The notes under the pieces: model-generated
The model's input: only the letters and a program-made list of their open reading frames with translations
Told to the model about the DNA's origin: nothing
The model's database searches: none
Program-made: the position numbers and the translations under genes
Shown here: positions 37,260 to 49,328 of the stretch, piece by piece
Numbering within the stretch: the first letter of the stretch is position 1
How the letters are laid out: the number at the start of each line of letters is the position of its first letter
Assembly (NCBI GenBank): GCA_002104985.1
Contig: MCGO01000001.1
Coordinates: 310,001 to 374,000, forward strand
Origin: Rhizoclosmatium globosum
Lineage: Eukaryota; Chytridiomycota; Chytridiomycetes; Chytridiales; Chytriomycetaceae
DNA: 64,000 nt
Direction: 5' to 3'

Positions 37260-38777
37260 ATGCCAGAAGTCGTTCCTTTTGAGTATCTATATGCTCTTCC
37301 TGCAACTTTGTCTGTTTGTTCCGCAATATTGCTAATCAGAATCGGCGTATTGGTTGTATTCCACGAACTTCCTGCTCGAAAACGAACCATTAGTTTACGC
37401 AACATATTTACGCCAACTAATTCCGTTTTAATTGCATCCATTCTTTCTGGGGCCATGTATTTGGCTTTTGAATCATTGTGGATCTATTCTGTCTGGAAAT
37501 GGGAGTTTCTAAATGGCATCTCGTACCTGTGTTTGGGGATGTCTTTAGCTGGCTATAGTAAGTAAGATACTCAAATTTACCTGTGTAATAACTCTAGCTC
37601 AGTATGGTTTGCGTGGCTCAGAGCTTCAAATCTCGTGAAACGTGTCGCGTCTGCTTTCCTCCGAAGGCACTTGCTAAATATCCTTTACCTCACCGCAGGA
37701 TTCTGCATTGCTCCTGGAATTATTAAGCTCATTCCGTTCCGTGATAACCTCGGAAATGACTTGTTTATTTGTATGTTAGTTGTTGCATCTATCCTGGTCT
37801 TCTCGCTTGATGTCTACTTTATTCACGTCTTTATCCATCAAATCATCAAGATGGAATCCGAAATCAAAGTCAATCAACAACTTAATACAATAGCAAAGTA
37901 TGGACTCCTTTCGTCATGTTCTTGTTTCATCAGCATGGTTACGTTTCTTATCAAGTACATGCTCGATGGATTGACTGTGAACCAAACTTTGGAAAATGAA
38001 ACAATGGTGACAGCTCGGATCGCATTCGGTTCACTGAAAGATCTTTTCCTATTCTTAACCATGCTTGCTTTATATCAAATGAAAGTGGTTCTTGTTCATG
38101 GAATCCTTGAGGAAGGGCAACACAGTTCCTTACAAGTCGCTGCAGCAGTCGATATTAACAACACACAAAATCGAGAGCGCAAAGGATCGATCGTTCCAGC
38201 ATATCTGATGCCTCGTAGCTATGTGGTTACGAGTGGAAGCCAATTACCCGGTAACAGAAGTTCACAATCCCGTAAATCCGCCATCGAACCCAACTCCTCA
38301 GGTTCAATAAGTCCAAAAACATCACGAAGGAATCTGCTCATGTCTCCTAACCTTACCGCACAACGAACAAGACCATCAAGTTGGATCGGAACAGATTTCA
38401 ATCTCAAGAACACAAGTGTCCTTTCCGTTTCCCAAGTTTCGATTGCACGGGTTTCAAAGAGTCTTCAAGGATCACAGTCTCAGCTTGGAAGCACCACTCC
38501 ACCGGCACAAGTATTGCTAACAAGATCAAATACTCATCTTGGTATTGGAACACCACCCAGAACGTCAACGACTGCGGACGCCAAAGTCACTCACAAAACC
38601 AAGAGCGCGAGTAATTCACCAAGGCCAGCACATCGACGAAATACTGAAAACTTTACTCAAGGGCTTGCTTTGTCACCAGGTCTGACGCGGAAGAACAAAG
38701 TGTTGGGCAGCAGTACTCTTGCAAGAGATGAGACTGATTCTTCAATGGGAAGTGCGGATAGCAACCAAAGTACATAA
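37260..38777 (+). CDS. 7TM protein with long Ser-rich tail, unknown
   Basis: Exons 37260-37561 and 37598-38777 give about 490 aa. There are seven hydrophobic stretches: LYALPATLSVCSAILLIRIG, VLIASILSGAMYLAFESLW, ISYLCLGMSLAGYS, LLNILYLTAGFCIAPGII, LFICMLVVASILVFSLDVYF, SCSCFISMVTFLIKYML, LFLFLTMLALYQM. A cytosolic tail of about 220 residues follows, dense in Ser/Thr/Pro, resembling a phosphorylated GPCR tail. It shares no motif with the two tandem 7TM families. Receptor identity is inference from topology. Confidence 0.65.
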
Positions 38778-38804
38778 TGATACAAATAAAAGAATTTTGA
38801 GAAC

Positions 38805-39140
38805 ATGTTTCAAAATGGGGAAATGGAATATAGGAGTCGACTCAAGTGGAATAGTGGGTCAACAGTTTTTGATAGTTCTGATTTCGAAAACAAATCCATG
38901 TTAAGGCAGTATCACAAGCAAATGCTTCTCTTCAGTGACGCTCATGAGTCAATAGTGATAGAGATGCGTGGCATGAAAACACGTTGTGGAGATCTAAATG
39001 ATGAGCATGCCCTTCAACGGAAGACACTTCGATCGAAACAAAGGATCCAGCTGGCCCTTGTATCTTCTCAACGCAGAGACAGCTTCAACTATACGTCTCG
39101 TCTTAGCGAATCTGTCGTGGTGGCAAATAAAATCACTTAA
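38805..39140 (+). CDS. small helical protein, 111 aa, unknown
   Basis: An intact ORF with its own ATG, 28 bp after the previous stop, ending in TAA. The C-terminal two thirds are strongly helical and charged (Lys/Arg/Glu with spaced Leu/Ile), such as a coiled coil around YHKQMLLFSDAHESIVIEMR. There is no signal peptide or zinc motif. It may be a separate gene or a downstream exon of the preceding 7TM gene. Confidence 0.35.
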   Translation: MFQNGEMEYRSRLKWNSGSTVFDSSDFENKSMLRQYHKQMLLFSDAHESIVIEMRGMKTRCGDLNDEHALQRKTLRSKQRIQLALVSSQRRDSFNYTSRLSESVVVANKIT

Positions 39141-39251
39141 TCAATAGATAATTTTTTGGCGCGTGTTGTAAATGACTCTTGGGCTTGGCGGAATACAAAA
39201 ACCTGGAGCAACCCCCGACCACAATGGCTTCAGTAACGATCCTCACGCAAT

Positions 39252-40956
39252 ATGGCTCCAATTGCTCTACCAGTGAACTCCTACACATGGATGTTCGCAC
39301 TTACTGTGGGCTTCGCTTTCCTCGATGCCTACGCTATCGGTATGCATGCTCACTCAAACAGCCAATGTGATTTAATTGTTTCTTGTAGGTGCTAACGATG
39401 TCGCCAATTCCTTCGCCACCTCTGTCGGTTCTCGATCCCTCAAGTTGTGGCAAGCCTGTTGCATTGCCATCTTCACTGAGTTCCTTGGAGCTATTCGCTC
39501 TTGGTGCTTCCACCACCGGAACAATTAAGGATGGTATCATCTCCCTCGCTCAGTTCGACACGCGTCAGGATCTCTTGATGGCTGGTTTCATGTGTGCTTT
39601 GATCGGATCTTCTTCCTGGGTTATGTTCGCAACCCGTTTCGGTTGGCCAGTTTCTACCACTCACTCCATTGTTGGTGCGATTATTGGTGTCGGAATTTCT
39701 GCTTTTGGTTCTGATGCTGTTAACTGGGGTTGGGGGAACAAGGGTGTCTTGCAGATTGTTGCTTCTTGGTTGGTTTCTCCAGCCGTTGCTGGTATTCTTG
39801 CCGTGATCATTTACGGACTTACTCGTCAGTTTGTCTTGAAGCCAAGAACCCTCTCCGTGCCGGTATCTACGCCATTCCAGTCTATTTTACCGTTACTACC
39901 TTCATCGTTTCCTTTTTTGTTGTCTCCAAGAACGGAAAATCAACCCTTAAAATCAGTGCTGACTATTTCGGCGCACCACTGGTTGTTACTGGTGACCTCA
40001 CACTCTGTATGGCTATCGTTGGTGGTATCACTGGTTTTGTCTTGCTTTTCACTGTTCTTTTCGCCGTTCCATACTTCATCCGTAGACTCGAGAAGGAAGA
40101 AGATCTCAAGGCCCACCACATCTTCTACATCTTTGCTGTCCCAACCCAACCAAAGAACGAAGATCTTGAGCGTCAACTTGCTCTTCAATTCACCCCACAC
40201 CTTGTTGAGGACGGTCAGAAGGAGCCAGTTGTTCTCCACACTGAAAAGGTTTCTGCCGTCAAGGCTGCTGGTGACACCACTGACGCCATTGGTATCATTG
40301 ACACTTTCAAGAACGGTCTCCGTGGTACTTACGAACTCGCCAGCAAGGGTCTTTTCTTGGATGTCGCTGGAATTCAGTCTGCCAATGCCAAGGATGCTCA
40401 CGCCCACGCCACTTTGTACGACAACAAGGTTGAATTCCTCTTCTCTTTCCTCCAAGTCATGACTGCTTCTTTCGCTTCTTTCTCCCACGGATCTAACGAT
40501 GTTGCCAACGCTATTGGTCCACTTGCTGCCGTTTACGACTTGTGGTCTACTGGTAAAGTCGCCAAGAACGCTAACGTTCAGACTTGGATGCTGGCGATGG
40601 GAGGTTTCGCTATTGATCTTGGTTTGGCCTTGTATGGTTGGAGAGTTATGATTAACTTGGGTAACAACTTGACTTACCACTCCCCATCCCGTGGTTTCTC
40701 CATGGAGCTCGGAGCTGCTTTGTCTGTTATTACCGCTTCTTTCTTGGCCCTTCCAGTTTCCACTACTCAGTGTATTGTTGGAGCCACCATCGGTGTCGGT
40801 TTGATGAACGGAAACCTTAAGTCTGTTAACTGGAAGATGGTCTCCTGGACCTTGTTCTCCTGGGTTTTGACCCTTCCAATTGCTGGTGTTTCCGCCGGAT
40901 GCTTGTTCGCCTTCGTTACTCGCGGACCATCCTTCAACGCTGCCCCAGTTGCGTAA
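39252..40956 (+). CDS. PHO89: Na+/phosphate symporter, PiT (Pho89/SLC20) copy 1
   Basis: Imports inorganic phosphate with sodium across the plasma membrane. Exons 39252-39339 and 39389-40956. PiT signatures occur in both halves: [15 protein letters not shown] near the N-terminus, and [16 protein letters not shown] in the second repeat. [16 protein letters not shown] and [15 protein letters not shown] are the paired inner motifs. A hydrophilic loop of about 110 residues separates the halves. Two indels interrupt the frame: an extra base before LGASTTG (about 39500) and a missing G in [12 protein letters not shown] (about 39842). Codons are strongly biased to C/T endings, suggesting high expression. 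Confidence 0.93.
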
Positions 40957-41136
40957 ACGAAACGCATTCTTTAGACATATTTGTCTTATGTAGTAGTTTT
41001 AACTGAAATAAAGATAGATTTTTACTATACATATCAAGTTTCAGCGCCTTAAATTTTATATATTCAACTACCTATTGCAGAGTGCTTATTTATTGTGTTT
41101 TTATATCATATTTTATACCCAAATATATAGTAAGTA

Positions 41137-44115
41137 TTACACTCCTGCAGGTCCTCGTTTTTCCAGAGTTCCAAAATAACCAAGCTGAACAGACACACCC
41201 AAATCATCATCACCACCTCCCCCTTCTTCGACAACTAACGCGTCATCAAACGATAAACCATCCTGCATCCACACAGGAGTTTGCTTCACAGACTGACTCC
41301 GGAAATTATCGCCCATCGCCATGCTAATGTCTGGCCCAAGGTGACTATCAATCATTGTAGGAAATCGTCGAGAATCAAGAGGTGTCGCGTCACGTCGAAC
41401 CTCCAGTTTCTTGTACCGAGGCAAATCCGACAAATCTGCAGCGCTTTCAACTCCACCATCAACTTGTTCATCATCGCTGGTATACAAACACATTCGATAC
41501 GTCGCGTCCATCCAAATAGGTGCCCCAAACAAAACTGAGTCATAAGTGCTTGTTTCAATCTGTGTCGCCCATTGACGAGACTTCCATGGTGATAAAGGTT
41601 CTTGTGCAGGTTCGAGTGAGAGTTTTGATTCCATCCAATCACTGCTACGCAGTACATCCCACTGCATCACATCATTCACAGATGCACGCGGGTGTCCTGG
41701 TTGGGATTGGCGCAAAACTCCGGCGGCTGCGGAGCTTAGGAAGCTACTTCCGTTTTGTAAAGAGCCAATACGGCTTCGTGGTGATGCTCCATAACTGCCG
41801 ACTGCTGCACTTGGCAATTTGTCTGCTGGTGATGATGCAGAGTCCCCGATGTTGACTGTGACGTCCAAATAATGAAGCGACAGGACTCCAGTTGGGTTAT
41901 AGCTCACTATCCTTTGCCGAAGTAGCCGAACGGAATCGTCAGCGGCACCACTACCAACCATTCCAGACAGAGACGGACTGATTGACAAACCATTCGTCAC
42001 GCTTCCGCGACGGCTCGACCCTGGTCCAACTGGGGCCGCAACACCCTCCAACAAAAACCCAATTCCCAAAGCGCCTCTTACCCTCTTACCAACACTGGTC
42101 TCCTCGCCCTCCTCTTCTCCGGGAATAGTCTGTTTCAAACGTGCAGCGGGATACAGAACCCCACTATCACCTGCAAGCCGCCGCATCGCCTGTCGTACAC
42201 CTTCAATATTCCCACTCACTCCTTCAACCCATCCATTCAACAAACCCAACTCTTCCTCAATTTTACCACCACTCTTTCGTGCTGGAATCGGATACAGATG
42301 TGTCGTGCCCCGCGCAGTGCTCACACCACACCACCGCCCGTCTTGGCTAAAGCTGACACTTTCTATACGCGCTGGTGTGTATCCTCTCTCCAGCTTATAA
42401 AGAATATGCGGTGTTCCGGAGGACCGGAGCTGATGAATGTAAAATGTGTTTGCAGCTGTTGATGAAGTGAATAAGAGGGTTTGTGTCTGGTTCAGAGTCA
42501 AGTTTGTGATTGGGTTGGTGTGTGGCTTCCAATGCGCAATGATTTCCGCAGTAGAGGAGTTGAAATGGTGTGACATAGGGATGGAAAGAATAGCGACTGT
42601 TCCCTCCGCCTTTCTTTCTGAGTTGGGTATCTCGGGTTCTGGCGTTGATGTAGCAGTTGATGGCGCTGAATTGGGATACAAATAATTCGAAACAGCTGTG
42701 TATCCAACGTTTGATAGGTATCCAGCTCCAGCTATGGCTCCTTGACGACTTTTCCGGTCGCTTTCTTCAGACCCTCCGTTACTCGTTCTTGAACGCTATT
42801 TGAATTCGCATCCAACGAAATATCGCCATCTACAGGATTGGATTGTTTTGGTGCTTTTGAAGTAGATGCATAGCAATTAAACTCGATCCAGGAGCAAAAA
42901 CAGGGTGAGAGTCGGGAATATGAGTGAGATGGTTCAAAGTGATTGAAGAATAGACTTCAAGCGTTGAATTTGCGAGACCCTGGATATTGGGATAGTCATA
43001 AGCACGATTTTGAGGGACTGGCAACACTTACGACAACAATGAGGCGATTTGTTGCTTTTACTGACAAAACAGGATGCTCGAACCTCCACTTTTTAGTTAC
43101 TGTATGTGTTTTCAAGGAATAAAGTTTCACTGCATATTCATTGTCGCTGGAGGATTCCCTAGAGTGATAGTATAAGAAATGATCACGTTCAATTCATTGG
43201 CACTCACGAAATTACAACCAACGGAGAATAAATCAGCGCTTCTTGAGAAATCGATTCTCTTTGAAGCTCCCCGACCGGCAGTGAAATGACATCCAGGTCC
43301 GTAACACGATTCATTCCATTTCTGACAGAAACCAGCTCCAACACGTCCAAAGTCCATTCGGTAGAGACGAAATGGACCATATTTGAAACCCATTATTGTA
43401 ACCGAGAAGAAGGCATAAGGATCCATTGTTTGAAGCATGACCCACGTTGTTCCCCTTCCCTAGTCCATCATAGAAAGTCATAGAAATGAATTTCGAACAT
43501 AAGACATGTTCATGCGCATTTGGGTTGGCAGGGATTAAAGTCAAACTGGAAGGCTGAGGATTTGGCGATGCAGCTGAAGCAAGTGTACCTTTGACAAGGG
43601 TACCAATTTGCGACATTATTGACGAGTGAGCAATTTGCTTCTGTTTCGCGCGTCTTCGAGTTGTTGCAGTTGTGGTAGTGGATGCAGCGGAGGCCAAGTG
43701 CGGATTAAATGACAGTTCGGCAAGGGACACGGGAGTGGGATCTGAGTCCATGCGCTGCGATTGAAGCTGTGGCTGTGGATGCAGCTTCTGATTTCGCACC
43801 AGTTTCAGTTTAACTTTTGGTTGTGTTCGATGATTGGCTGGCTGACCGTGGGTGTCGAGACTGTCGACGGCTCTTCGGCTTTGAGCGCGTGGGTGGTTGG
43901 TGGTCGTTGTCGTCGTCGTCGAGGGCAAAGACGCCGCCGTCGACGTGGCCGCTTCTGATTGGTCCGTTTGCTTCCGCGTCGATTGGCGGTGGCGCGTGCA
44001 TCGCGTCGTCGGCTGAGTCGCCTTCGGGTGCTTCGGTGCTTTCAAGGGCTTCGGCGTCAACAGAGCCGGAGTTGTTTGCGATTGCGATTGCCCGGCTCTT
44101 TTTCTTCTTGCCCAT
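41137..44115 (-). CDS. BCAS3: BCAS3-like WD-repeat protein
   Basis: BCAS3 is a beta-propeller cytoskeleton and phagophore-associated factor (partner of PHAF1). It starts at MGKKKKSRAIAI with a low-complexity, acidic/basic N-terminus. LLLGYNNGFQIWSI matches the propeller start of BCAS3. RIESVSFSQDGRWCGVSTARGTTHLYPI is the most diagnostic block (BCAS3 reads ...SCDGRWVVVSTLRGTSHVFPI). The remainder is a Ser-rich BCAS3-domain region with QWDVLRSSDWMESKLSLEP and ends YFGTLEKRGPAGV. Several short introns and one frame change near 42735 (before QGAIAGAGYLSNVGYTAVSNY) interrupt the reading. About 870-900 aa. Confidence 0.8.
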
Positions 44116-44323
44116 TTGGTCGTGGTGGTGGTGGTGGTTGGCTGTCGGTGGTTGGTTTGGTTTGGTGTGGTTTGCTGGTGCTGGTGCCCCTTTGTTGACG
44201 TGTCTTTTTATGGAATCGATTTAAAAACGTTAAGTTTCTCATAAAGTTCTAATCTGGGTTATGCCGTTTTCCTCCTTCCCTTCATTTCGAAGTGTTAAAT
44301 AAAGGGAAGATTTTGTGTTGGAA
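44116..44323. promoter_or_regulatory. divergent promoter between BCAS3 and CFAP57
   Basis: 208 bp between two start codons facing apart. It is rich in GGTG/GGTTG repeats on the plus strand (44120-44180). No known motif is assigned. Confidence 0.4.
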
Positions 44324-47300
44324 ATGTCTATTGCAGCCGTCTCACATCGGTGAGTCTATTCCCAGCCACTTTGCTGCAATATTCACCACCAAATATACTC
44401 CAGCTATGTCTATGGACTTAAAGGCGATGTGAAGGACAACATCGCCTTCATTGATGAAACAACAGTGATTTACCCCGCTGGTGCAAACACGATCCTGTAC
44501 AACCTTGAAACCAAAGCCCAGAAGTTTATTGCAGTATGTAAATTTGAATAGCCTGATTAGTCAAAACGACGGCCAAATCGACGCGTCGCGCTCCATATTT
44601 TAGGACTGATCTCACAACTGAAAAACAGATAGCCGACAAATGCGATGGAATAACTGCTATGGCTGTGGCTCCAAGCAAACGATACGTGGCGATCGCTGAA
44701 AGAGGAGAGAAGCCTATCGCTGCAATTTACGATCTCCACACCCTACGACGACGCAAAGCTCTGACTCCTGCCGAAACCGAAAGCAAGGTACTGACAAACT
44801 TGCAACTCTAAATATTCGAGTATATTTAAATATAAGCCATAGGACTTTGTGTGTATGGCCTTTTCTACGGATGGCAAATATATTCTCACCCAATCTGGAG
44901 CTCCCGATTGGACACTCTATTACTGGACTTGGGAAAAAACTAAACTAATGGCATCCGTCAAAACAGCGAATATACCTGGAGAACGATTTATAACGTCCAA
45001 CACACAATCTGCTCCACCTCCATCCAACAACTCACAAGCAGGTGGAACAACAGCAGGAAAAGAAAACTTGCTCGGCTCAGTCGTATACCAAGTCTCTTTC
45101 AACCCTAACGATAACTCCCAGATATGTGTTATTGGAAACGGAATCTTCAAAATGTTCCGATATGCAGAGGGATCTTTGAAACCATTTCTCTTTCAAAAGT
45201 TTGAGGCTCGTGTAAGCATCGAGCTCATTATATTCTGCCTCATCAGTTTAATTAAACCCTTCAACAGAATTTTCTGTGTCACTGTTGGACCGCCGACGAA
45301 CGTATCGTAATTGGAACTGACGACTCACGGATCTTGATTTGTGAAGCCAATGGGGAACTCAAAAACGAAATTGCATTTTTCAATGACACACCTCCGCGTC
45401 CATGTCAGACCTCATCAGCTTCAATAAAGGGTTTGTCGCTGGTGGAGGGGGTGGAAGACTAGCTATTTATGAAAGAAGCGATGATACTCATGCAGCTGGT
45501 GCAGGTGGTGCCGCCAAGGAAGAGGGAAGTGGGTTGACTCCTGCGGCCGCTACTGCGCCTGTGAACAAGGACTCTTTTCGTAGAATGAGAGATTTTCAGC
45601 TACAAGATGAAGCATCGAAAATCATCAACTTGACCATTTCGCCAAGTGAAGATAGCTTGCTGTGTACAACAGACAGTGCGCAGATTTTCTCCTTGTTACT
45701 GACGACTGCTGATATCAAGGTATGTACAAATGAATCCAGTACAATCAACTAAAAAATAAAAATAGGGCGACGAATCAAAGCTTGAAGTCTTTTCACAACC
45801 CTTCCATCACGGTCAAATCACGGGAATGGACACATGCATCCGAAAACCACTGATTGCAACGTGCTCCAGCGACAAATCCGTGCGAGTTTGGAACTACATC
45901 GACTCAAGCTCCGAACTCGTCAAGTACTTTGCAGAAGAAGCGTATTCTGTTGCGTTACATCCATCAGGACTTTACATTCTCGTTGGATTAGTGACAAACT
46001 TCGACTCATGAACCTCTTGATTGATGACATTCGACCATTCAGAGAGTTTACAATTCGTGGGTGTCGTGAGGTACGTTCAGCACAACTTCAAACTTTTGAT
46101 TGTGTTGATTAAATCCTTTTGTTCAGTGTCGTTTCTCCAACGGAGGTCAATATTTTGCAGCCGTTCATGGAAACACCATCCAAATCTACTCAACATGGCG
46201 CTTTGAAAATCTAGGAAACTTGAAAGGTCACAACGGAAAAGTACGAAGCATTCATTGGTCCCCTGACGACAGCAAGATTGTGACTGCAGGAATGGATGGT
46301 GCAATTTATGACTGGGTATTGAAGGATATGGGGACTGGTATTGCTGGCGGTGCTGGTGGGAATGGAGGAAATGGCGGAATTAAAAGAGAGGGTGAAAGCA
46401 TTCTTAAGAGTTGTAGCTACAGTTGTGCGGTTGCGAGTCCAGATGGAAAGAGTATTTACGCAGTTGGTTCCGACAAGACGCTTAAGGTAAATTAAGTCGG
46501 AACCTTAATTCGTCAGTTTACCAATGTGGTTGCGATACAGGAAATTGTCGACTCCCAAATTCTACGCGAGCTTGAGTCAGATTCTGTGTTAATTCAAGTC
46601 GCACTTTCTCATTCTGGACGAATGATGTTTGTTGGTATGTGTTTGTACTTACGCGCATTCATTCTTACACTGGCTGATAGGAACGGCCAACGGAACTATT
46701 CGGTCAATGAAGTTTCCACTTGAAGGTGGTGAATACCAAGAACACCAATGTCATTCAGGGGCAATCACAAAACTACGGGTCAGTTACGACGACACTCACC
46801 TTTTCAGTACCTCGGATGATGGCTGTGTTTATGTCTTCAAAATTGCTGACAAAGAAGGCCGTGGAATTAAACGCGAACGCGAAGTCGTTTTTGCTGATGA
46901 GGTTTGGATTATGAGACTGTACGATTCCGATGCTTAACAACATCATAAAGATTCTTGTGACGAAGTCAGACTTGGAAGAAAAGAACCAAATGATGAATGA
47001 ACTCAAAACGCGAGTGGAGGAATTGAAGATGGAAAACGAATATCAACTTCGTTTGAAAGGTGGGCCAAAAGGATTCACTCTTAAACTGACCGATGTTCTT
47101 AGATATGAACTTCAATGAAAAGATTAAGGAAGTGACGGAGAAGTTCATGCAGGAAATTGAAGCCTTGAAAATCACCTCAACTGTGTTGCGAACGGATAAG
47201 GAAAAGGAAGAAGTGAGACACGAAGAAGAGGTTTGTCAATTAAGTTTCTATGGATACCATATTGATAGCTCCGGATTAGATGGTGGAAGAGAGAGAACGG

Positions 47301-48895
47301 CATTCCAGAGAGTTGCTCGATTTGGAAACGATCCATAACTCAAAATGTAAGTCTAACGATTTACATATCTGAAGCTAATGACGCCTTCCCAGTGATGACT
47401 GAATACGACAAATTCCAAGAGCTGCAGGCCAAAACTGCCGAATTACAACTCCAATGGGAAAGACAGATGCGTGATATGCAAGTCGCAAAAGAGCGCGCAT
47501 TGGCTGAACTAACGACGCACTTTGAAATCAAACTGAAGGACAAGCAGGCAGAGATTGAGAGAGTAAGTTGCATGGGTTACAACTTGTATCTCAAATTCAA
47601 ATTTGCAGCTCCAAGAGGAAATGAAGCAGCAATTTAAAGAGTTTGAAGAAACTACACATGAGACCGAGGAGGATGCAGATTCTGAAATCCTTGAACTCAA
47701 GCATCGATATGAGCGTAAATTGAAGGAGGAACGTGAAATTGGATTGCGATTGAAGGGAGAGAACGGAATCATGCGCAAGAAGTTCAACACGCTTCAGGCT
47801 GAGATTGATGCCCATAAGGCTGAAATGTGAGTGACTGAACTTTGTGTCAACATAACTGACAATGTGTTCGAACAGTGCTAAGATGTATGCCGAAGAAAAG
47901 AAGCTCCATTCTATCATAAAGAGTTTGGAAAAAGACATCGCTGGGCTGAAGAAGGAGGTTTGAATTACAGACGGGGTTGTAACTTGTGCTGACAACCGTG
48001 CTTAGATCCAAGAACGTGACGAAACCATCCAAGACAAGGAAAAACGTATCTACGATCTGAAGAAGAAAAATCAAGAGCTCGAGAAGTTCAAGTTTGTCCT
48101 GGACTACAAGATTAAGGAGTTGAAGAGACAAATCGAGCCACGAGAGCAGGATATCATGGGAATGACACATCAAATCAAAGTGAGACTATTGAGACTATGG
48201 AAGAATATACTGATTGTATGCATAGGAAATGGATGTAGAGTTGGAGCACTATCACAAAGCCAACTCTGACTTGGAGTTGCAAATTGCGGATTTGAAGCTC
48301 AAATTGAAGGCAGCCGAGAAGCAAGTCACTAAAGAACGTGCTCGAGTAAAGGGATGCTGTGCGACTATTCGAAAGTTCAAAGTTGACCTCAATGAATGCG
48401 TCCAGTTCATTCAAGAGCCAAAGATTCTAAAGGTTTGCAGTTCTTCTGTGCTAAATAATTAAGAATTAACAGAATTGATTCAGTCACAAGTCAAGAAATT
48501 GTACCAAAAGTACTGCAAAGAAACTGTCAAAGACGAAGAGACTCTCGAAGTTGATATTCAGCAAGAATACGCTCGTCACCGTGAATACTTGGAACGTACG
48601 GTAAACTCTCTCAGACAGAAAGTCTCTAAAGATCAAGGCATTCATCGTGCCGAAAACGTGGAGATTATGAAAGAGAATGCCATCTTAATCAAAGAAATCA
48701 ATCAACTTCGACGAGACTTGAGATCTGTTCGACAGAAAGAGAAGGCAGCGGAATTGGCGCTGAAGCATATTACTTCTGTTGTTGAAAGTGAGTGATTTGC
48801 TGGACTTATTCGTTACTTATAATTGACCGGAATTGGTTTTAGATCCCGAACAGCAAGAACAGATCAGACTCCCAAGCGTACTCGAGCACCACTAA
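44324..48895 (+). CDS. CFAP57: cilia/flagella protein CFAP57 (WDR65)
   Basis: Axonemal inner-arm-dynein-associated protein. Two WD40 propellers are followed by a long coiled coil; the match to animal CFAP57 runs end to end. Examples: [156 protein letters not shown]. It ends LPSVLEHH. It has at least fifteen short introns. One T is missing near 45990 ([11 protein letters not shown]), and two small breaks are possible elsewhere. Its presence implies a motile flagellated stage. Confidence 0.95.
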
Positions 48896-48896
48896 T

Positions 48897-49082
48897 CTAT
48901 AATTTCCTTTTTTTATCAATAAACCGACGCAGTTTTGTATTATGGCCGCAGGCCATGAGTTTGTTCGTTTCTTTGGCGCGTGTGCAATATTGACAGAAAT
49001 TCATTGATTTCTGAAATCTTTTGGAAAGGTGCGACACGGTAGAGCGCGTGTTGGCAGAAATTTGTTTCATATTCTCCTTCAA
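48897..49082 (-). CDS. possible small Cys-containing protein
   Basis: An open frame of 61 codons convergent with CFAP57, ending two bases after its stop codon. It is basic and has FCQYCTRAKETNKLMACGHNT, a C-x2-C...C-x-H arrangement that could bind one zinc. There is no ATG exactly at the open-frame start; an internal Met (MKQIS) is available and upstream exons may exist (an ATG followed by GTAAGT lies near 49150). I do not recognise the family. Confidence 0.25.
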   Translation of the reverse strand: MKENMKQISANTRSTVSHLSKRFQKSMNFCQYCTRAKETNKLMACGHNTKLRRFIDKKRKL

Positions 49083-49328
49083 ACCCGGTTTCAGTCACAC
49101 CATTGAAGAAATCGATAAATGGAAGTTGGTAGCTATGAACACTTACACTCTTCATTGTTACTTGCGCTCGTGGCGTTGGTAAAAACAAAGTGATGACTGG
49201 AGATGGAGGAAATTTTGGTTACCTCAGGTTCAACATAATCTTGTTTCGCACCTGACAAACCAAAATCATAAATACTTGCTCTTTCCCTTTCTAAGTCTCA
49301 AACTCTTTCAAAGACTATACAACAGCTA

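Noticed and set aside
39940..40680. 246-codon open frame on the minus strand
   Set aside because: It is the exact antisense of PiT copy 1. Codon bias in the real gene removes antisense stops.
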